Assembly: GCA_001443525.1 (NCBI GenBank)
Contig: LKPX01000002.1
Coordinates: 1-64,000 of the forward strand
From: Desulfobacteraceae bacterium RAAP-1
Lineage (GTDB): Bacteria; Desulfobacterota; Desulfobacteria; Desulfobacterales; Desulfatirhabdiaceae
Direction: 5' to 3'
DNA length: 64,000 nt
Part shown: piece by piece, positions 53,409 through 61,300 of the stretch
Layout of the letters: every line of letters starts with the position of its first letter
Numbering within the stretch: the stretch's first letter is position 1
Made by a program: the position numbers and the translations under genes
Notes under the pieces: generated by a model
The model's input: the letters and a program-made list of their open reading frames with translations, nothing else
What the model was told of the DNA's origin: nothing
Database searches by the model: none

Positions 53409-54968
53409 TCAGATTCTGCGATGAATCTGGTTCAGTCGTTCAAGGATCTTTTCGGCAGCCGTTTTCTGTACAGCCGCAGGCGTCAGAGAAACGCTTCCTG
53501 TAGATGCCTTGTGTTCCGCCATACGGGCTTCGCGCTCTTTGGCTCTCTGCTGACGGATGGCATCTTCTTCGGCTTCACGCTTGGCAACTTCCGCTTTGGC
53601 GACGGCTTCCGCATCCGCTTTGGCTTTGGCTTCGGCGTCTGCCTTGGCTTTGAGTTCGGCATCGGCTTTGGCCTTGGCAGCCGCTTCAGCATTGGCCTTG
53701 GCTTTGGCGGCTGCTTCAACGTCCGCTTTGGCTTTGGCTTCTGCATCGGCTTTGGCTTTAGCTTCGATTGCTGCGGTATCCACCGCCGGTGCTGCAGGAG
53801 CGGCAGCCGGCTGCGGCGCTGCTTTCACTTCGGCTTTGGGAGCTGCTGCTGCCGGAGCGGCGGCCGCTTTGGGAGCTTCGGCCTTGGGGGCTGCTGCGGC
53901 AGGAGCCGCCGCCTTGCCTTTATCTTCCTCGATGGTCAGATCCGGGGCCGGAGACAAAGACGCCAGATTCAATTCGACATCGTCCAGTTGTTTCTTTGCC
54001 GGAGCGACACTGGTCGCCATTCCGCCGGAAACCAGAAGATCAATGAAGGATTTGGCCAACCGGATGGCTTCGGGATGCCGCATAATCAGAATATCGGAAC
54101 CCGCCATCAGATAAGTGACAGCGCCGACGGCTTCCATCAGGATACCACGTTTTTCGGGGTCTCCGAGTGTCGGGGCTTCGGCCGCGGTCTGTTCGGCTTC
54201 TTTACATTTCCAGACTTCATTGCCCAGATTGTTGATGATGGGAAGCTGGAGTTTGTCGTCGCCCTGAGACATGGCGGCCATCCGAAGCCGTTCCATGACC
54301 GAGTAGGAATATTCAAGGCCATAGCCCAGACCACCGGTTGTGGGGTCGATAATCATGCGACTGGAAGGCATCCCCAGGTTTTCGAGCAGAATATTGATTT
54401 GTTTTGCGAGATTGACGTCAATCGGAGAGGAGGAGATAACGGTGTGGCCATAACCCATGGCCGCGGCGCCGATTCCTTTGTGGTTTTTATCTTCTACAGG
54501 ACCGATCACCAGATCGGCGCCCTGACAATCTTCAGCGATTTTTTTAAATACGGCTTCATCTTTTTGAGTATTGGCGCATCCCCAGACAATCAGGGGCACC
54601 TTGATGACGGCCAGCACTTTTTTCACGGTTTCTGATGCTGCTTCAGGACTGGCATCATTACCGTTGGGATCGATGCTCTTTAATTGAAGCACGATCATTT
54701 CGGCGCCAAACTGTTCAACGCATCTTTTGGCCCAGGCCGCAGGATCCGAAGCGACATCCTTGAAGTGAGAGAGCGCGGCTTCCGCCCAGTCTTCCGGAGC
54801 CATGTCCCATACTTCCATGGCGATTCTGGGTTTGTTGGGCATCTTGCCTTCAAACTGATAAAACGGATAACAGCTTTCGCCTCCCACCGTTACTGCGGTG
54901 GCGCCTTTACCCAGGGTAATTTCCTTAATGCTGCCAGCATATGATTCTTTAAAAATGTCTAAGCCCAA
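53409..54968 (-). CDS. acsD: Corrinoid iron-sulfur protein, small (delta) subunit with TolA-like tail
   Basis: Residues 1-345 match AcsD/CdhD (EITLGKGATAVTVGGES, LKSIDPNGNDASPEAASETVKKVL, PIIDPTTGGLGYGLEYSYSVMERLR-like and IMRHPEAIRLAKSFIDLL). This subunit pairs with AcsC to hold the corrinoid. The best start is a TTG at 54968, five bases after AAGGAGG; upstream in-frame codons to 55019 have no ribosome site. After about residue 350 comes a 170-residue extension not expected in AcsD: an Ala/Pro/Lys-rich linker (352-398), a long Ala/Lys/Glu/Asp coiled coil (399-488) and a final helix ILERLNQIHRR. It is the first gene of the acs operon. Confidence 0.93.
   Translation of the reverse strand: MGLDIFKESYAGSIKEITLGKGATAVTVGGESCYPFYQFEGKMPNKPRIAMEVWDMAPEDWAEAALSHFKDVASDPAAWAKRCVEQFGAEMIVLQLKSIDPNGNDASPEAASETVKKVLAVIKVPLIVWGCANTQKDEAVFKKIAEDCQGADLVIGPVEDKNHKGIGAAAMGYGHTVISSSPIDVNLAKQINILLENLGMPSSRMIIDPTTGGLGYGLEYSYSVMERLRMAAMSQGDDKLQLPIINNLGNEVWKCKEAEQTAAEAPTLGDPEKRGILMEAVGAVTYLMAGSDILIMRHPEAIRLAKSFIDLLVSGGMATSVAPAKKQLDDVELNLASLSPAPDLTIEEDKGKAAAPAAAAPKAEAPKAAAAPAAAAPKAEVKAAPQPAAAPAAPAVDTAAIEAKAKADAEAKAKADVEAAAKAKANAEAAAKAKADAELKAKADAEAKAKADAEAVAKAEVAKREAEEDAIRQQRAKEREARMAEHKASTGSVSLTPAAVQKTAAEKILERLNQIHRRI
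53560..53790 (-). repeat. Imperfect tandem DNA repeat encoding the AcsD coiled coil
   Basis: Short units coding for A-K-A-D-A-E-A-K are repeated imperfectly about ten times. The long shadow frame on the plus strand (Ala/Ser-rich) is a by-product of this repeat and not a gene. Confidence 0.7.
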
Positions 54969-55037
54969 TGTTACCTCCTTCTTTAGACGGTAAAAAGGTA
55001 ATATAGAAAATCTATCCATACGGACTACAGAAAATCC

Positions 55038-55063
55038 GGAGACAGCACCCTATGCTGTCCTCC
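55038..55063 (-). other. Hairpin in the acsD 5' leader
   Basis: GGAGACAGCA (55038-55047) pairs with TGCTGTCCTCC (55053-55063) around a CCCTA loop, with one bulged base. On the mRNA it lies about 70-95 bases before the TTG start and includes a GGAGG on one side. Confidence 0.5.
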
Positions 55064-55074
55064 TCTACGGGATA

Positions 55075-55086
55075 CCACCTCCTTTT
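55075..55086 (-). promoter_or_regulatory. SD-like element in the acsD 5' leader
   Basis: On the minus strand AAAAGGAGGTGG lies 107 bases before the acsD start, which has its own AAGGAGG. The same 11-base core occurs in the porin leader (25071-25082). Confidence 0.35.
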
Positions 55087-55282
55087 ATCCCCAAAAAATA
55101 TCAACAGTATCTACCGCAGTAGATATAAGTCTGACAAGATGATGCAATCTCCTGATATATCGATTAAATAAAACTGTCAGAAGGCATCGTATTTTCAAAC
55201 CGTGACGGTTTGGAAGACGTAGAGCAAAAATACACAATTAGAATATTAACGCCTATCTCAAGATCATAATTTTGTCAATAGA

Positions 55283-55298
55283 TGATCATATGTGATCA
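55283..55298. promoter_or_regulatory. Imperfect palindrome, possible operator
   Basis: TGATCATATGTGATCA is a near-perfect 16-base palindrome (one mismatched pair) in the divergent region. It resembles the general shape of CRP/FNR-type sites but does not match either consensus fully. Confidence 0.35.
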
Positions 55299-55447
55299 TA
55301 TAAAAAGTCCTTTAGAATTTGCATGCTTTGTCTGCGAATTTTTATGGTGTCATCCGAAACCCGATTTTTATATGATTGCCATGAACGGCTTATCCTGCAA
55401 TTTCGTCTTGAACTGCCGGGTATTGTGGGGTATATATTCAAAAATAA

Positions 55448-55618
55448 CGTACAGGCGCCGCATTTGGCTGTAAAAAGGGAATACGGTGAAAATCCGTAAC
55501 GTTGGACCGGCGCTGTCAGCAGGGACCGACATCATACGACTGCCACTGCCCCCCTTTCTGGGAGCGGGAAGGCGTGATGAAGGGATGATCTGCAAGTCAG
55601 AAGACCTGCCTGGACGCA
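55448..55618 (+). promoter_or_regulatory. Cobalamin riboswitch
   Basis: The leader contains the conserved cobalamin-aptamer elements in order: GGGAATACGGTGAAAATCC (55477-55495), GCTGTCAGCAGGGA, GCCACTG (about 55542), GGGAAGGCG (about 55566) and the B12 box AAGTCAGAAGACCTGCC (55594-55610). These match the class-I type arrangement. It lies on the strand of the ThiC-family gene and is followed by an intrinsic terminator, so B12 binding should reduce transcription of that gene. No TPP-aptamer motif (CTGAGA ... ACCTGAT) is seen. Confidence 0.92.
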
Positions 55619-55644
55619 TATACCGGATCATGATGTCCACCCAT

Positions 55645-55685
55645 GCCGTGTCGCGGAAATATTTGCCGCGGCGCGGCTTTTTTTT
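55645..55685 (+). terminator. Intrinsic terminator in the riboswitch expression platform
   Basis: A 12-bp stem (GCCGTGTCGCGG pairing with CCGCGGCGCGGC, two G-T pairs), 9-base loop AAATATTTG, then eight T. It lies between the B12 aptamer and the gene start at 55712, exactly where an attenuator would be. Confidence 0.9.
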
Positions 55686-55711
55686 GGTCCGAAACCATGT
55701 GGAGAACCGTA

Positions 55712-57025
55712 ATGAAAACACAGATTGAACTGGCAAGAGACAATGTCATCACCCCTCAGATGCGGCAAGTGGCCTCGGACGAAGGCTTCGATCCGGAAAC
55801 CATTCGGGCTTATATGGCCTCCGGAGAAATCGTCATCCCCTGCAACATAAACCGCCCGAACCAAAAAGTGGTCGGTATCGGACGGGGGCTTCGCACCAAA
55901 GTCAACGCATCTATCGGCACATCCTCCGATATCGTGGATGTCGCCCTTGAAATCAGAAAAGCGAAGATCGCGGAGGCCGAAGGCGCCGACACCCTTATGG
56001 AGCTTTCCACCGGCGGGAATCTGAACGTAATCCGGCAAAAAATTCTGGATGCCTGCACCCTGCCGGTCGGCAACGTTCCTTTGTATCAGGCATTTTGTGA
56101 AGCTTCCCGGAAGTATAAAAATCCCAACCGTCTGGATCCGGAGTATCTGTTTGATCTGATTGAACAACAGCTTTCAGACGGCATGTCGTTCATGGCCATT
56201 CACTGCGGCATCAACCGCTTCAGCATCGAAAGGCTCCGTAAACAGGGGTATCGCTACGGCGGTCTGGTGTCCAAGGGCGGCACGTTCATGGTATCCTGGA
56301 TGGAATTCAACGATAAGGAAAATCCGCTCTATGAGCAGTTTGACCGGGTATGCGGCCTCATGAAAAAATATGATGCGGTGCTGTCTCTGGGAAACGGCAT
56401 TCGCGCCGGAGCTATTCACGACAGTCATGACAGGGCGCAGATGGCGGAGATGATCATGAACTGTGAACTGGCGGAACTGGGCAGAGAAGCCGGCTGCCAG
56501 ATGATGGTCGAAGGTCCCGGCCATGTGCCGCTGGATGAAATCGAAGCCAACATCATTATCGAAAAGCGCATGAGCGGCAACGCTCCGTATTATGTGCTGG
56601 GGCCGCTTCCGGCGGATACCGGCGCAGGCTACGACCATATCACCGCGGCCATCGGCGCCGCCAGTTCCGCCCGATACGGCGCGGATCTGATCTGCTACAT
56701 CACGCCCGCGGAACATCTGGCGCTTCCCAATGAAAACGATGTCCGGGAAGGTGTCCGGTGTACCCGTCTGGCCGCCCGGATCGGCGATATCGCCAAATAT
56801 CCGGAACGCCGTGACGCGGAGAAAAAGGTCGCCCTGGCGCGGCGGGATACCCGATGGGAAGATCATTTCAACGGACTGATGTTTCCGGAAAGCGCCAGAG
56901 CCATTCGCGCCGACCGGATTCCGGAAAACCATCAGACCTGCACCATGTGCGGAGATTTCTGTGCGATGGAAAGAGGACTGACCCTGTTCGCCAACGATAT
57001 CAAAGGTGACAAGGCAGGCGTATAA
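55712..57025 (+). CDS. ThiC-family radical SAM enzyme, probable BzaF-type 5-hydroxybenzimidazole synthase
   Basis: This 437-residue protein is clearly in the ThiC superfamily: NASIGTSSDI, MELSTGGNLNVIR, HCGINRFSIERL, VEGPGHVPLDEIEAN, GYDHITAAIG, CYITPAEHL and the C-terminal cluster motif C410-x2-C413-x3-C417 (CTMCGDFC). Two loops depart from usual ThiC: LSLGDGLRPG is SLGNGIRAG (225-233) and DIAPGYDH is DTGAGYDH (302-309). The gene is preceded by a cobalamin riboswitch, not a TPP riboswitch, and is monocistronic. ThiC paralogs under B12 control include BzaF, which turns aminoimidazole ribotide into 5-hydroxybenzimidazole, the anaerobic precursor of the B12 lower ligand. A true ThiC cannot be excluded without phylogeny. 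Start ATG has GGAGA upstream. Confidence 0.75.
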   Translation: MKTQIELARDNVITPQMRQVASDEGFDPETIRAYMASGEIVIPCNINRPNQKVVGIGRGLRTKVNASIGTSSDIVDVALEIRKAKIAEAEGADTLMELSTGGNLNVIRQKILDACTLPVGNVPLYQAFCEASRKYKNPNRLDPEYLFDLIEQQLSDGMSFMAIHCGINRFSIERLRKQGYRYGGLVSKGGTFMVSWMEFNDKENPLYEQFDRVCGLMKKYDAVLSLGNGIRAGAIHDSHDRAQMAEMIMNCELAELGREAGCQMMVEGPGHVPLDEIEANIIIEKRMSGNAPYYVLGPLPADTGAGYDHITAAIGAASSARYGADLICYITPAEHLALPNENDVREGVRCTRLAARIGDIAKYPERRDAEKKVALARRDTRWEDHFNGLMFPESARAIRADRIPENHQTCTMCGDFCAMERGLTLFANDIKGDKAGV

Positions 57026-57029
57026 CGCG

Positions 57030-57076
57030 ACGGAAAGCCGCACGGAGCTGATGAAGCGGGCGGCTTTCCGTTTTTT
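57030..57076 (+). terminator. Intrinsic terminator after the ThiC-family gene
   Basis: A perfect 12-bp stem (ACGGAAAGCCGC/GCGGCTTTCCGT) with an 18-base loop is followed by TTTTTT, 5 bases past the stop codon. It makes the riboswitch gene monocistronic. Confidence 0.92.
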
Positions 57077-57111
57077 GACGATGACGTTGCCATAAACAAG
57101 GACAGGCATCG

Positions 57112-58284
57112 ATGTTTTCTTCACGGTTCGACTGGCAACAGTCCACCAACCGCATTACAATGATGCTGGAGGCTGTCCGGCGCTCCGGGGCCGAACTGCT
57201 CGATTTGACGGAAACCAATCCGACGGCGGCAGGCTTTATCTATGACGCCGACGGCATTCGGGCAGCCATGTCACGGCCGGAGATTCTGGAATATCATCCT
57301 CATCCCAGAGGCGTACTTTCTGCCCGTGAAGCGGTGACGGCCTATTATCAGCGGCACGCAAAATCCATTGATGCGGATTCGGTTTTTCTGACTTCCAGCA
57401 CCAGTGAATCGTATGCCTGTCTGTTCAAATTGCTCTGTAACCCAGAGGATGTCGTTCTGACGCCGCAGCCCAGTTATCCGCTCTTCGACTTTCTGGCGGC
57501 GCTCGAATCGGTGGCGCTCACGCCCTACCGTCTGCGCTGTGACCCGAACGCCGGGTGGCGCATCGATCTGGAGCATCTTCGGTCGCTGGTTACATCCAGA
57601 ACCCGCGCCGTGATTCTGGTGAACCCGAATAACCCGACCGGTTCGTATGTCACGCCGCAGGAGCTCCAGACAATCACTGCATGGTGCCGTCAGTTCGATC
57701 TGGCGCTGATCGTGGATGAGGTCTTTCTTGACTATACATCAGCAGATGCCGGCGCCGCGGTTTCCACAGCAGGAAATAAGGACGCCCTGACCTTTACGCT
57801 GTCCGGAATTTCCAAGATTCTGGGGCTTCCGCAAATGAAACTGGGATGGATACAGGTGAGCGGACCGGAGAATATCTGCCAGACAGCTTGCCGTCACCTG
57901 GAAGTGATTACGGATACCTACCTGTCGGTATCCACACCGGTGCAGGCGGCGCTTCCCGATCTTCTGGCGCAGCAGAGTGCTTTTCAGCGCCAGGTGACGG
58001 CGCGGCTCGAGTCCAATTTCAGTTGCCTGAACAGCGCCTGTGCATCCATCGACGATTGCCGGGTTTTTCGCAGGGAGGGCGGATGGTATGCCATTGTGGA
58101 AATGCAGAACGGCGTTTCCGACGAGGATATGGTCTGTCATTTGCTGGAAGCAGACCATGTTCTGGTGCATCCTGGATATTATTATGATATTTCTGAAGAG
58201 GGCTGTCTGGTGGTCAGTCTGCTAACCCGGCCGGATGTGTTTACCGCCGGAATCGGCAGACTGGCGATGCGTCTGAAATCCTGA
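57112..58284 (+). CDS. Class I/II PLP-dependent aminotransferase
   Basis: The 390-residue protein has the fold-type I pattern: TSSTSESYACLFKLL (phosphate-binding loop), NPNNPTGSYV, the Asp/Tyr pair in DEVFLDYT, the Schiff-base lysine in SGISKILGLPQMKLGW and a C-terminal Arg near SLLTRPD. It transfers an amino group between an amino acid and a keto acid; the substrate is not readable from sequence. A terminator separates it from the ThiC-family gene, so it is probably not under B12 control. The ribosome site is weak (AAGGACAGG). Confidence 0.88.
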   Translation: MFSSRFDWQQSTNRITMMLEAVRRSGAELLDLTETNPTAAGFIYDADGIRAAMSRPEILEYHPHPRGVLSAREAVTAYYQRHAKSIDADSVFLTSSTSESYACLFKLLCNPEDVVLTPQPSYPLFDFLAALESVALTPYRLRCDPNAGWRIDLEHLRSLVTSRTRAVILVNPNNPTGSYVTPQELQTITAWCRQFDLALIVDEVFLDYTSADAGAAVSTAGNKDALTFTLSGISKILGLPQMKLGWIQVSGPENICQTACRHLEVITDTYLSVSTPVQAALPDLLAQQSAFQRQVTARLESNFSCLNSACASIDDCRVFRREGGWYAIVEMQNGVSDEDMVCHLLEADHVLVHPGYYYDISEEGCLVVSLLTRPDVFTAGIGRLAMRLKS

Positions 58285-58305
58285 CTTTTGATGAAGCCGT
58301 CAGAT
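58281..58305 (+). repeat. Solo right end of the dispersed repeat
   Basis: CTGACTTTTGATGAAGCCGT then CAGATT matches the right end CGGACTTTTTACGAAGCCGTCAATATT of the repeat. It fills the short gap between the convergent aminotransferase and smc genes. Confidence 0.5.
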
Positions 58306-61300
58306 TCACAACGCCGCCATGTTGACGGAAACCACCTTGGAGACGCCTTTTTGCTCCATTGTAATGCCTAAAAGAGTATCGGCAAATTCCATACTGTGCT
58401 TGTTGTGCGTGATCATGACGATCTGGGAGTTCTCGCCGATTAGTTTCAGCAGACGGTTAAACCGGAAAACATTGGATTCATCCAGGGGCGCATCTATCTC
58501 GTCCATCAAACAGAACGCCGCGGGTTTGATCAAAAAAATAGAAAATATGAAGGCGATGCCGGAAAGCGTCTTCTCGCCGCCGGAAAGCAGGCTGATCCGC
58601 GTCAGTTTTTTCCCCGGAGGCTGAATCATGAATTCAACGCCGGTCTCAAGCGGCTTTTCCGGTTCGGTCAATATCAACCGGGCGCTGCCGCCCTCGAAGA
58701 GACGGGAGAACACATCCTGGATTTTTTCGTTAATGGCCTGAAATGTCTCCATGAAACGCTCCTGCGTGATCCGGTTGATTTTACGGATCAGTTTGTGCAG
58801 ATCGTCTTCGGCCTTTACCATATCCTGACGCTGGGTCTCCAGAAAATCGTGGCGGGACTTCAGAGCTTCATATTCAGCGGTGGACTCCAGATTCACATCG
58901 CCCAGCCTGGCGATTTTCATGCGATAACGCGCCAGTTCCGTCTCCATTTCCACCGCTGACATCCCGTTGTTTTCATCTGCGGACGCATCGGCTTCCTGCT
59001 GAATCTCCGGTATGGATTTATGGCAAATTCCTGTCAGATGTTCGCCGATCTGCTCCTTTTTCAGGAGTAACTGGGAAAGTTCGGGTTCCAGACGCCGGAT
59101 TTGCTGCAACACGGCATCCCGCTGGCGGTGAATATCGCCAATATTGTCTTCAGCCTCTTTGAGCTGGCGGTCGGTTTCGGCATACGCGGTCTGCTCAGTG
59201 TCGAGCTCCTGGATGAGGGCGTCGATCCGCCTGCGAAGTTCGTCAAGCTGCCGGACGCCGGTTTCCGCTTTTCGGGTGAATTCGGCAATTTTGCGGCGTT
59301 TGGCGGCCACATCGTCGTCAATATCGGAAATACGGCGCAGCCCGTCCTGCCTGAACTCTCTCAGGCGTTTCAACGCGCTGGCGTTATTGTCGGATTGCGC
59401 CTTACCGGTGGTCATCCGGAGCTGAAGATCCATTTCCTCCTGACGCACGTGCGCCATTTCCCGGGAAAGCTGTTCCATCGTGGTGGACAGGCCGGTGATG
59501 GCCGCCCGAACCGAGGTCATATCTTCCCGGATTCGGACCAGCGCCGCATTATCCCGGACAATGGCGTCATCCATATCTGCTTCCTCGCCGGAAAGCTGTT
59601 CCTGCTCCAGCTCTGCCAGCTCCAGACGTTTTTGGGCCTGCTTGAGCTTTTCCGCAGCCTTGAAGAGCTGCTTTTCCATCTGAAGCTCTTCCTGTACCAG
59701 TTCGTGTTGCTGGGCAAGCATTTTCTGAAGGCGGGTTTCCATCTCCCGTACCCTGACCTCCATATCTGTCTGCGTTTTTCGGGCGGATTCAATCTGTTCG
59801 ATAATGCGATCGAGCGCTGCTTCCGTGTCCGCCAGCTCTTTTTTTCTGGACAGGATGCCGGAAGAATTCTGCGGACTGCCGCCAATCAGGATTCCCTTAT
59901 CCGACACCATCTGCCCGTCCAGCGTTACTACCGGATGCCCGGTATGAAACTTTGCTTGAATACGCAATACGTTCTCCAGAGTATCCGTAACGCCGATATC
60001 TTTCAGCAGCATGGCAGCTACAGCATCATATCCCGGCGTCACCCGGACATGATGCAGCAACCCGCCAGGCTCCGCATCTGCCGCAGCACATGCCGCCGCC
60101 CGGTTTTGAACGACAGATAAGGGGATGCAGCCGCACCGGCCCGCCTGCCGGGAACGCAGCCAGGAGATGACGCGAAGTCCTGTTTCCGGGGTATCCACCA
60201 GCAGATATTGCAGCGATTCGCCCAGCACACTTTCAAGTGCGGTTTCATAAGACGGCTCCGGATCCAGAATTTCGGCGACCAGTCCGGAAACTCCCGACAA
60301 CTCCGGGTCTGATTCCGGTTTTCGCACCTGCTGCATGACGGTGCGGACACCGGAATGATATCCTTCGAAATTATCCGCCATCTTCTTAAGGGCGTTTAAT
60401 CGGGATGCGGTTCCGGCTTTTTCCATGTTCAGGGTCTGTGTCTGCCTGACCTGCTGCCCCAGCGCGCCGGCCGCAGCGTCCAGCGCCTGTTTCTGTGTCT
60501 GAATGTCCGAGGACAGCCGCGCCATATCCTCCTGAAGGTTCGTCAGCTCGTTTCTGGACTCCGCTTCGGCTTTTTCATTCTCGGAAACTTCCCGCGTCGC
60601 GGTATATACATCTTCATCCACCCGCTTGAGACGCCTTCTCAGCGCATCCCGGCTGGATGACGCATGTTCACATACATGCTGGTATCTGGCTTCCTGCCCG
60701 GACAAGTCCATTAACCTGGCATTGAGCGTATCGCGATTTTTTTCGGTGTCTTTCAATCTGGACTGCGTTTCCCGCGAGCCGGCGGCAACCGCTTTCAGCG
60801 CTTCGGATGCTTTTTGGATGTCTTCCTGAAGAAGTTGCTGCTGCACCTCGATGCCAGAAATTTCATCGGCGATCTTTGCTGTTTGGGATTCAAGATCGCT
60901 TCGCGCGCCGTCCAGCACCGTACATTCTTCCGTAAGGCGGGATATGTCGGTTTTCAGGTGAGCGACATCATTTTCAAGCCGGTCTGCCTGACGGTGACAC
61001 TCCTGCTTCCGGTTCTGGCTGTCCGTGATTTTCTGGTTGAGCTGAAGATGGGTGAGCCGGATAGACGCCACCACGGCTTCCAGTTGGGCGGAACGGGACT
61101 GATGACCGGCGTCCTGGTCGTTGAGGCCCTCAAGAAAGGCTTTTTTCTGTTGAATCTCTGTCTGAAGTTCCTGATAGCGGGAGAGATTCAGCAGAATATC
61201 CAGTTGCTGAATTTTTTTCTGATATTCGCGATAGACTTCCGCTTTTTGGGCCTGACGTTCGAGCGATACCATCTGATGCTGAATTTCAGTGATGATATCC

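Larger units (their letters stand above)
54969..55447. other. Divergent intergenic region between acsD and the riboswitch
   Basis: This 479-base stretch contains the acsD leader with a hairpin (55038-55063) and an SD-like element (55075-55086). It also contains a small hairpin CAAACCG-TGA-CGGTTTG near 55198 and an imperfect palindrome TGATCATATGTGATCA (55283-55298). It should hold the promoters of the acs operon and of the riboswitch gene. A 63-codon frame at 55282-55473 is not gene-like. Confidence 0.55.

Noticed and set aside
53557-54114. Ala/Ser/Leu-rich 185-codon frame on the plus strand inside acsD
   Set aside because: It is the antisense shadow of the Ala/Lys repeat of AcsD; it has no ribosome site and no membrane or domain pattern beyond composition.
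55282-55473. 63-codon frame just upstream of the riboswitch
   Set aside because: No ribosome site or domain; it runs into the aptamer and sits where promoter and leader are expected.
55450-55620. TPP riboswitch upstream of the ThiC-family gene
   Set aside because: The conserved TPP-aptamer segments are absent; the motifs present are those of the cobalamin aptamer.
57112-58284. CobD/CobC-type threonine-phosphate decarboxylase in a B12 gene cluster
   Set aside because: The aminotransferase lacks clear CobD features, and a strong terminator separates it from the riboswitch gene.
59101-60120. 339-codon plus-strand frame opposite smc
   Set aside because: Antisense of the SMC coiled-coil region; no ribosome site and no family resemblance.
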